From positions 1-64,000 of the forward strand of contig UPYT01000010.1 in NCBI GenBank assembly GCA_900538475.1: a stretch of DNA of 64,000 nt, read 5' to 3'. The notes beneath the pieces are model-generated. The model was not told where the DNA came from and searched no databases. It worked only from the letters and a program-made list of their open reading frames with translations. The DNA is from an uncultured Clostridium sp. (GTDB lineage: Bacteria; Bacillota; Clostridia; Lachnospirales; Lachnospiraceae). Positions 57,601-64,000 of this stretch are shown one piece after another (the first letter of the stretch is position 1; each line of letters opens with the position of its first letter). The position numbers and the translations under genes are program-made.

Positions 57601-60600
57601 GCAGATGCCGGACTTCCCAGAGATACATATGCATGGAAGGTCACTCCGGTATCTGTTTCTGCAGTTACAACCAGAGCTGTATTTTTTTCTTCCTCGTCAA
57701 TCAGAAGCACTCCGTTTTCATCCACTGCAGTACCTTCTGCCAGAGAAACTCCTGTTCCCTGTACAGACCATTCTGTCTGCTGAATTCCCAGACCGTAATC
57801 ACGGATTTCAAACTCCTGGGAGCTGCCCTTTTCCAGCTGAACTGCTGCCGGAGCAATCGATGCCCCCAGCTGAAGCTCTGCCATAGAAGAAGCGCCGTTG
57901 GTTCCCTCCATCTGGAAGGTCAGCACTGTGCTTCCGTCTGCCTTCTGTTCACAGGTTACATTCTCATCCAGACGTTCTTCTGAAGCAACCGGCTTACGAA
58001 GGGTAATCTGGATTGTTTCTTTGTTTTTCATAGTCGGATCAGAAACTGCCACGGTCAGCAGGCCTGTCTCTGATTCCTGAAGCATCACAGATGCCGCACT
58101 GCTGCTGGTTACATCATTTACAGTTCCACCGTTTTTATTCCAGAAATTGATTCCGGTCATGTTCAGGCCCTGATGATATACAGCCTGTACGCTCTCGCTA
58201 TTTTCCAGAACAGCAATCTGAGGAGCTGCCGCATAAGCTTCTGTCTCTTCTGCTGTTTTCTCCGGAAGAAGTACATAGCTGTAATCTGCATTCTTTGGAT
58301 TCTTTCCGTGATCAATCCACAGCTCCAGGTAATTTTCTGTGCTTTCTCCCTCAAAGGTACCTACATCACTCCAGTTTCCTGTGGTTTTTCCACGACGAGC
58401 CTGGATCTCTGTATTCTCCATCGGGAAATAATATCCTGTTCCGGAAGTTTCATTTCCTTCCAGATGAGCCCATCTTACCTGATCAAAAACAGTTCCTGAT
58501 ACATCTGCGCTGCGATCTACCAGCTCCTTAATATCTGCTTCCTTCACAGGAAGGTTCTCTGTCTCTCCATCTACAACAAAACGGTTCTCTCCGTCTTTGT
58601 TCAGCTTCTTATTCTCAATCGTTGTCTCTACCGGAAGATCCATTCCTTCGTTTGTAATTCCTGCGCCAAGACAAACAATTTCATTATCAAACATAAACCA
58701 GGACTTTTTACCCTTCAGCTTCGGCGCATAAGTAACAGATGCGTCTCCTGCAATTCCTCGGTTCTTTCCGGTAAATGCCATACCGCTGATACCGTAGTTT
58801 CCAATGCTGCTTCCGCCTACCCAGCTTTCTGTGCCCAGGAAGTCTCCGCCCTGCGCATAGCCAGAGCTGTCCGGCTTTCCAGTTCCGATATTTACTGGAA
58901 CAACTGTAGTTCCCGGAAGTCTCAGAGGATTGACCGTATTCCAGAAATTCTCCGTATACTGCTTATCTCCATCGTAAAGATAGGTCATACCATTGCTCTG
59001 ATGCCATCCAAACCGGTTTTCATGGTTCATAATCTCAGAGTTCTGAATTCGCTCAGAGTACATGGAGACTGCAAACAGATAATCATCCGTTCTGTGAATT
59101 GCTCGATCCATTAACGGATAGGATTTATGCACTGCAGGTACATGGCTCTCGATGGAAGAATCTCCCAGAATTTCCAGTGCCTTCTGCTTAATCGGAACAT
59201 TCTCGGCGCCCTTCAGGCTTTCAACAAAGCCAGGATCCTCTTCCAGCCAGCATTTCAGCGCAGAAAGCGTCTGTGCCTTCGCCTCATCACTGAGAGAATC
59301 TACCATCTGAAGGATGATTACCATAGCTTCCCGTCCGGCAGCCTTATTGCTTCCCTGAGGACGCGATACAGAACGGCCCTTCAGGCAGTCCAGCATCATA
59401 CCCTTGTACATACCGTTTCCGAAGCCCTCTACAATATAGTACTCCAGATTCTTCTGAACCTCTTCTGAATATTTCCACGGAGTTCCTGCAATCAGAGCCG
59501 GAATTCTTACGCCGCCCTTCATAAATTCAATTCCGTAGGCGCCCAGATATGGAACACTGATGTGATCCAGATAGGAGCCGTCCGGATAGAAGCCACTCTT
59601 GTAACCAGTTTCCGCTATCTTGGAGCTGTCTTCTACCTCCTGGATTACAAATGTCTGAGAAGACGCCTGAATTCCAAGGTAAACCAGCTCATTATCCGCT
59701 CTCAGCGCGCCCAATCCTACTGCTGTTGTGGAACAGTCAATAATATTAGCGCCCTGTGCTTTCCGGTAGCCTTTTCCATGGGTGCTTGCCGTGTTAATAG
59801 CACCTTCATAGAAGGGATCTGGCTGGAAGAAATACAGCGCTTCTGTATACTTCATAATCTGCTCTTCATTCAGCTCATCCCGGATAAGAATCAGCGCAGG
59901 AATCAGATCCTTCTGGATTCCAATTTCCCAGGTCCACCAGTTGTCTGTCTGGCTCTTGGGCACAAAGCATTTTCCGCACAGATAATCCAGAATTTCTATC
60001 ATATCCTTCAGCAGCGCCTCGTTCTTATATAATACGCCGCCCTCTGCTGCATATGCCTTGGTCATTGCCAGTAGCTTCTTTACAGAAGGACGGAATTCTA
60101 CAGCATCATCTTCATAAGGAATGTTTGCATTTCCCTTTGCGCCCTCGTCTTCCTTCCACGGAATTCCCTCGCATACATCTCCCTCTTTGTATACATAAGC
60201 ATCCCATGCGATCTGCGCTTCCTCATTCAAAGCTGCTAAGATTTCGGCTCCGCCATCCTCCTGCAAAAGATTTGTGCCAATCAGAGACTCCTTCCAGTTT
60301 CTGCGGATTCTTGCATAATCCTCTGCCGTAACCTCTGGAAGCTCAGAAGGATCCACATGAAGAATCTTCACATCCCACTGTTTTGTATTTCCATTATCAT
60401 CAGACGCAACTACAACCATATCGCCCTTATGCTTAGCTGTAATCTGTGCATTTCCGTTTTCTGCTTTTTCTACAGCCAACAGATGATCCGCTGTTGCATC
60501 TCCTGCCACACGGTCGCCATCCCGCTCGCCTTCTTTCAGTTCCCGCTTGATTTTGGAAAAACCTACATTGCGAAGATAGGTTCCGTCATACTTCCGGAAT

Positions 60601-60920
60601 TTCGTACTCCATGTAACATTTTCTGAAAATCCTTCCGGCTTTGTGAGCTCTGCCGTCTCACCGATTACCAGTGTCACCTGGTCTTCTGTTGCCACCTTGG
60701 GGCCATTTTCTTTTGCCCCTGTGTTGTCCGGCTCCACACCATCATTCACGAGCACCAGTTCTGTTCCATAGGCTTCTGCTCCATTCCCCTGCAGCAGTTC
60801 GGCCTTATGATCCCATTCTCCTACTGGAGCTGCAGAAACTGTGAGTGCGTTTCCCACAGTCATGGCCGCAATCAGTGCCGTACTGATTCCTCTGCGCATT
60901 TTCCGCTTAAAATACATCAT
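56019..60920 (-). CDS. Secreted family-8 polysaccharide lyase with choline-binding-type repeats (copy 1)
   Basis: About 1,633 residues. Signal peptide (about 1-31), a beta domain (to about 190), an alpha/alpha toroid (about 195-590) and central beta domain (about 600-880) of PL8 type: NWWTWEIGI aromatic patch, GANIIDC (Asn), LDHISVPYLGAYG (His, Tyr) and GRSVSR (Arg) correspond to catalytic residues of hyaluronate/chondroitin lyases. Then a TPSNA-repeat acidic linker, a repeat domain (ADPxY-like VTANRLEGPEGTEIILKA) and three or more CW-binding repeats (GWQNIDGKWYFL). Start at 60920 with AAAGGAG. It would degrade host glycosaminoglycans or similar; substrate inferred. Confidence 0.88.
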   Translation of the reverse strand: MMYFKRKMRRGISTALIAAMTVGNALTVSAAPVGEWDHKAELLQGNGAEAYGTELVLVNDGVEPDNTGAKENGPKVATEDQVTLVIGETAELTKPEGFSENVTWSTKFRKYDGTYLRNVGFSKIKRELKEGERDGDRVAGDATADHLLAVEKAENGNAQITAKHKGDMVVVASDDNGNTKQWDVKILHVDPSELPEVTAEDYARIRRNWKESLIGTNLLQEDGGAEILAALNEEAQIAWDAYVYKEGDVCEGIPWKEDEGAKGNANIPYEDDAVEFRPSVKKLLAMTKAYAAEGGVLYKNEALLKDMIEILDYLCGKCFVPKSQTDNWWTWEIGIQKDLIPALILIRDELNEEQIMKYTEALYFFQPDPFYEGAINTASTHGKGYRKAQGANIIDCSTTAVGLGALRADNELVYLGIQASSQTFVIQEVEDSSKIAETGYKSGFYPDGSYLDHISVPYLGAYGIEFMKGGVRIPALIAGTPWKYSEEVQKNLEYYIVEGFGNGMYKGMMLDCLKGRSVSRPQGSNKAAGREAMVIILQMVDSLSDEAKAQTLSALKCWLEEDPGFVESLKGAENVPIKQKALEILGDSSIESHVPAVHKSYPLMDRAIHRTDDYLFAVSMYSERIQNSEIMNHENRFGWHQSNGMTYLYDGDKQYTENFWNTVNPLRLPGTTVVPVNIGTGKPDSSGYAQGGDFLGTESWVGGSSIGNYGISGMAFTGKNRGIAGDASVTYAPKLKGKKSWFMFDNEIVCLGAGITNEGMDLPVETTIENKKLNKDGENRFVVDGETENLPVKEADIKELVDRSADVSGTVFDQVRWAHLEGNETSGTGYYFPMENTEIQARRGKTTGNWSDVGTFEGESTENYLELWIDHGKNPKNADYSYVLLPEKTAEETEAYAAAPQIAVLENSESVQAVYHQGLNMTGINFWNKNGGTVNDVTSSSAASVMLQESETGLLTVAVSDPTMKNKETIQITLRKPVASEERLDENVTCEQKADGSTVLTFQMEGTNGASSMAELQLGASIAPAAVQLEKGSSQEFEIRDYGLGIQQTEWSVQGTGVSLAEGTAVDENGVLLIDEEEKNTALVVTAETDTGVTFHAYVSLGSPASAELPQEIQELKITIRNALKAAEENGTDSEEAREAVKLAVEEIADTDNDKLIRYMIDDVLAVSELYQEAFAGTEYAVEEAEEISEDAVELSPAEAQGMALSILPSEAEGPSRAVLVIGEAEEEDRPTATPSNAEILDEEDADIVDEDEWILSEDEEATPSNADFVENRKATASNADTEEDAPAAKATDSNAEEPDKKPVVPEKLGGVKVDAEHCYSFGTQLFLEKEDGERNRLSMKAPIRLEVALPECIDPERKIVAAVFGENGKEYPLTWKLEDDHLVLMLSRTGTIVLANAEGEEPENPETELFHVVIDPDIPNGTVTANRLEGPEGTEIILKAVPDSRYRLNALYVNGKKVKTASDGTYRLILREDIEVTAEFRRKRSGGSGSSGSSSRGPAVSASGIWQNEGGRWRYRRADGSYETNSWSLIQNTWYCFDAEGYMRTGWYFETKDQHWYYLLPSGAMATGWQNIDGKWYFLNDITRGNTGWTRQESAWIVNQQQNPGMPQGALYQSGMTPDGYQVDSQGVWVQK

Positions 60921-61077
60921 ACTCTTCTCCTTTTTGGAATTATGCTGCATTTCTTTGAGTCCCCCCGGCTCATTCTATAGCACTTTACAGCAACAGTACT
61001 AATTTACCATCACTGCCTGATTTATGAAATTGATTATTTTATGGTTTTCCTCACCTTTTTTCATATCGGTAAATGTG
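60921..61077. other. Spacer between the two lyase genes
   Basis: No gene. It holds the copy 1 ribosome-binding site and, on minus, a TATAGA near 60974-60980 as a possible -10 without good -35. Confidence 0.4.
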
Positions 61078-61118
61078 AAAAAAGAGGGTATATAACACCT
61101 CGATGTCATATACCCTCT
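61078..61118 (-). terminator. Terminator after lyase copy 2
   Basis: AGAGGGTATAT pairs with ATATACCCTCT (61083-61118), followed by TTTTTT on the minus strand. Confidence 0.9.
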
Positions 61119-61190
61119 CTTTATCATGTTTTAATACTGCATTCTTATATCAATCGATATTCCCGAGAACTGATAATCCGTAAATCCTTC

Positions 61191-62772
61191 CTACTTCTGT
61201 GCCCAGACACCCTGGCTGTCTACCTGATAGCCGTCCGGTGTCATGCCAGACTGATACAGCGCTCCCTGAGGCATTCCTGGGTTCTGCTGCTGATTCACAG
61301 TCCATGCAGACTCCTGGCGGGTCCAGCCAGTATTTCCACGGGTAATGTCATTGAGGAAGTACCACTTGCCATCAATATTCTGCCAGCCTGTTGCCATAGC
61401 ACCACTTGGAAGCAGATAATACCAGTGCTGATCCTTTGTCTCAAAATACCAGCCTGTTCTCATATAGCCCTCTGCATCAAAGCAATACCACGTATTCTGA
61501 ATCAGACTCCAGCTGTTCGTCTCATAGCTGCCGTCTGCGCGGCGATATCTCCATCTGCCGCCCTCGTTCTGCCAGATTCCGGAAGCAGACACTGCCGGAC
61601 CTCGTGATGAAGAGCCAGAGGAACCAGAACCGCCGGATCTCTTTCTTCTGAATTCAGCAGTTACCTCTATATCCTCACGCAAAATCAGGCGATAGGTTCC
61701 GTCAGAAGCAGTCTTTACCTTTTTGCCGTTTACATACAGTGCATTCAGTCTGTACCGGGAATCAGGAACTGCTTTCAGGATAATCTCCGTTCCTTCCGGT
61801 CCCTCCAGGCGGTTTGCAGTTACTGTACCGTTTGGAATATCCGGATCAATGACAACGTGGAACAGCTCTGTTTCCGGATTTTCCGGTTCTTCTCCCTCTG
61901 CATTTGCCAGAACAATAGTACCTGTCCGGCTCAGCATCAGAACAAGGTGATCATCCTCCAGCTTCCAGGTCAGAGGATATTCTTTTCCGTTTTCACCAAA
62001 TACTGCTGCCACTATCTTTCTTTCCGGATCAATACACTCCGGAAGAGCTACCTCCAGGCGAATCGGAGCCTTCATAGACAGTCTGTTTCTCTCTCCGTCT
62101 TCCTTTTCCAGGAACAACTGCGTTCCAAAGCTATAGCAGTGCTCTGCATCTACTTTTACGCCGCCAAGCTTCTCCGGAACTACCGGTTTTTTATCCGGCT
62201 CTTCTGCATTGGAATCCGTTGCCTTTGCTGCCGGAGCATCTTCTTCTGTATCTGCATTTGACGCAGTGGCCTTGCGATTCTCCACGAAGTCTGCATTAGA
62301 CGGTGTTGCTTCCTCGTCCTCAGACAGAATCCACTCATCCTCGTCTACAATGTCTGCATCCTCCTCATCGAGAATCTCTGCATTAGACGGTGTTGCTGTC
62401 GGTCTGTCTTCTTCCTCAGCCTCGCCAATCACCAGAACTGCTCTGGAAGGACCTTCTGCCTCAGACGGCAGAATACTTAAAGCCATACCCTGAGCTTCTG
62501 CTGGACTCAGCTCTACGGCATCCTCAGATATCTCTTCTGCCTCCTCCACTGCATACTCCGTTCCTGCGAATGCCTCCTGATACAGCTCGGAAACAGCCAG
62601 AACATCATCAATCATGTAGCGAATCAGCTTATCATTGTCTGTATCCGCAATTTCTTCTACTGCAAGCTTCACAGCCTCTCTGGCCTCTTCAGAATCTGTT
62701 CCATTTTCTTCTGCTGCCTTCAGAGCATTCCTTATGGTGATTTTCAGATCCTGAATCTCCTGCGGAAGCTCT
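61191..62772 (-). repeat. Near-identical 1.6-kb C-terminal module, copy B
   Basis: Partner of 56019-57600, in direct orientation 5.17 kb away. Encoded proteins differ over this tract at only about three positions (E/D, I/T, V/A). Confidence 0.85.
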
Positions 62773-64000
62773 GCAGACGCCGGGCTGCCTAAGGATACAT
62801 ATGCCTGAAGCTCTGCTCCTGCATCTGTATCTGCAGTTACAACCAGGGCATTATTTGCCTCTTCCTCGTCAATCTGAAGCAGTCCATTTTCATCTACTGT
62901 GGTACCCTCTGCCAGTTCCTGTTCTGTTCCAGATACAGACCAGGATGTTTCCTGGATTCCCATACCATAATCACGAACCTCAAACTGCTGGCTCTCACCA
63001 TTTTCCAGACGAACAGCTGCCGGATAAACAGACGCCTGCAGCTGAAGCTCTGCCATGGAGGAGGCGCCGTTGGTTCCCTTCATCTGGAAGGTTAAAACTA
63101 CACATCCATCTTCCTTCTGTTCACAGGATACATTTTCATCCAGCTTTTCTTCAGAAGCAATCGGCTTGCGAATAGTAATCTGGATGGTTCCCTGGTTTTT
63201 CATAGTCGGATCAGAAACTGCTACGGTCAGCAGGCCTGTCTCTGACTCCTGAAGCATCACAGATGCTGCGCTGCTGCTGGTTACATCATTTACCGATCCG
63301 CCGTTTTTATTCCAGAAATTAATGCCTGTTATATTCAGACCCTTATGGTATACAGCCTGCGCATCTTTATTATTGGCTAAAACAGCAATCTCCGGCGCTG
63401 CCGCATAGGCTTCTGTTTCTCCTGCATCAGTTTCCGGCAGAAGAACATAGCTGTAGGATGCTCCAGTGGGATTTTCCCCATGGTCAAACCACATTTCCAG
63501 ATAATTTTCCGTGCTTTCTCCATCAAAGGTTCCAATATCGCGCCAGCTTCCGGTTGTCTTTGCCCGACGTACCTGAATCTCTGTATTTTCCTCCGGGAAA
63601 TAATAACCGGTTCCTGCAGATTCCGTTCCCTCTACATGAGCCCAGCGAATGTCCTCACAGGCAACGCCTGATACATCCACGCTGCGGTCTGCCAGCTCCT
63701 TAACATTTGCCTCTTTTACAGGAAGATCCATTTCCTGTCCGTCAACCAGGAATCCATTGTTTCCATCCTGATCCAGCTTCCGGTTGTCAATGGTTGTTTC
63801 TACCGGAACGTTCATGTTCTTATTGTTAATATCCGCACCCAGACAGACAATCTCATCATCAAACATAAACCAGGACTTCTTGCCGTTTAACTCTGGAGCA
63901 TAGGTTGTCGATGCATCTCCCTCTGCGCCTTTGATCTTTCCGCTGAATGCCATACCGCTGATACCGTAATTTCCGATGCTGCTTCCGCCTACCCAGCTTT
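61191..64000 (-). CDS. Family-8 polysaccharide lyase with choline-binding-type repeats (copy 2, partial)
   Basis: Only the C-terminal 936 or so residues are in the window; the frame is open through the edge, where it reads SWVGGSSIGNYGISGMAFSG, aligned to about residue 700 of copy 1. The catalytic toroid lies outside. The region from the window edge to about 62770 is clearly homologous to copy 1 but diverged, whereas 61191-62770 (acidic TPSNA linker, repeat domain, CW-binding repeats) is almost identical to copy 1. Same strand, 270 nt apart: a tandem duplication. Confidence 0.88.
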   Translation of the reverse strand, partial: SWVGGSSIGNYGISGMAFSGKIKGAEGDASTTYAPELNGKKSWFMFDDEIVCLGADINNKNMNVPVETTIDNRKLDQDGNNGFLVDGQEMDLPVKEANVKELADRSVDVSGVACEDIRWAHVEGTESAGTGYYFPEENTEIQVRRAKTTGSWRDIGTFDGESTENYLEMWFDHGENPTGASYSYVLLPETDAGETEAYAAAPEIAVLANNKDAQAVYHKGLNITGINFWNKNGGSVNDVTSSSAASVMLQESETGLLTVAVSDPTMKNQGTIQITIRKPIASEEKLDENVSCEQKEDGCVVLTFQMKGTNGASSMAELQLQASVYPAAVRLENGESQQFEVRDYGMGIQETSWSVSGTEQELAEGTTVDENGLLQIDEEEANNALVVTADTDAGAELQAYVSLGSPASAELPQEIQDLKITIRNALKAAEENGTDSEEAREAVKLAVEEIADTDNDKLIRYMIDDVLAVSELYQEAFAGTEYAVEEAEEISEDAVELSPAEAQGMALSILPSEAEGPSRAVLVIGEAEEEDRPTATPSNAEILDEEDADIVDEDEWILSEDEEATPSNADFVENRKATASNADTEEDAPAAKATDSNAEEPDKKPVVPEKLGGVKVDAEHCYSFGTQLFLEKEDGERNRLSMKAPIRLEVALPECIDPERKIVAAVFGENGKEYPLTWKLEDDHLVLMLSRTGTIVLANAEGEEPENPETELFHVVIDPDIPNGTVTANRLEGPEGTEIILKAVPDSRYRLNALYVNGKKVKTASDGTYRLILREDIEVTAEFRRKRSGGSGSSGSSSRGPAVSASGIWQNEGGRWRYRRADGSYETNSWSLIQNTWYCFDAEGYMRTGWYFETKDQHWYYLLPSGAMATGWQNIDGKWYFLNDITRGNTGWTRQESAWTVNQQQNPGMPQGALYQSGMTPDGYQVDSQGVWAQK

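Overview
The window looks like a chromosomal segment from a Gram-positive anaerobe of the class Clostridia, most likely Lachnospiraceae. This is inferred from gene content and intermediate GC, not from a database search. Pointers are an L10-leader/attenuator before rplJ-rplL, Rho with a long charged N-terminal insertion, an agr-type peptide quorum-sensing locus, an F-type ATP synthase whose c subunit carries the sodium-binding residue pattern, DUF3798 and DUF3810 proteins, and large secreted polysaccharide lyases ending in choline-binding-type repeats. Most genes lie on the minus strand. No phage, integrase, transposase gene or CRISPR array was seen.

Layout: 129-4395 is a dTDP-rhamnose operon (rfbA-rfbB-rfbD, no rfbC) followed by glmM. 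4651-9681 is a translation/termination block (rho, rpmE, DUF1385 gene, prmC, prfA). 9906-12147 holds rarA and a polysaccharide deacetylase. 12237-16370 is a 2-aminoethylphosphonate (phn) locus that has decayed: phnX and an ABC ATPase are intact, the permease is cut short and joined to the last 3' piece of phnW, the substrate-binding protein is gone apart from a possible tail, and an RpiR-family regulator remains with matching palindromes. 16747-19271 holds a Gfo/Idh/MocA oxidoreductase and tagaturonate reductase, separated by a 153-bp element with terminal inverted repeats and 8-bp flanking direct repeats. 19715-23634 holds a cold-shock gene and rpmG-secE-nusG-rplK-rplA-rplJ-rplL with three RNA control regions (an L10 leader with attenuator and two identical putative L1-binding sites). 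rpoB does not follow rplL.

23833-26861 is a divergent agr locus: agrB-agrD on minus, agrC-agrA on plus. AgrD appears to use Ser where Cys is usual. 26877-31707 holds a DUF2726/CFI-box protein, comFC, recD2 and mreB. 32102-37227 holds an ABC-F ATPase, a 42-residue membrane protein, an HD protein, tRNA-Gly(CCC), a DUF3810 metalloprotease-like protein and a YitT protein. 37411-41037 is a LysR regulator / YfcC transporter / M20 amidohydrolase unit. 41189-48690 is the complete ATP synthase operon (atpZ-like, atpI, B, E, F, H, A, G, D, C). 49143-49843 holds a small membrane protein and a HIT protein. 49992-55657 is an ABC importer with a DUF3798 lipoprotein as presumed binding protein. 56019-64000 holds two tandem family-8 polysaccharide lyase genes, the second cut by the window end. 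Their C-terminal 1.6 kb is almost identical while the rest has diverged.

The strongest points for follow-up are the phn deletion scars with candidate RpiR operators, the Ser-type agr system with a tandem repeat at its promoter, the MITE-like element, the twin L1 sites, the homogenised lyase C-termini, and the attenuator-like hairpin in the csp leader. Start codons were chosen from Shine-Dalgarno spacing. Product names rest on recognised motifs and family resemblance.
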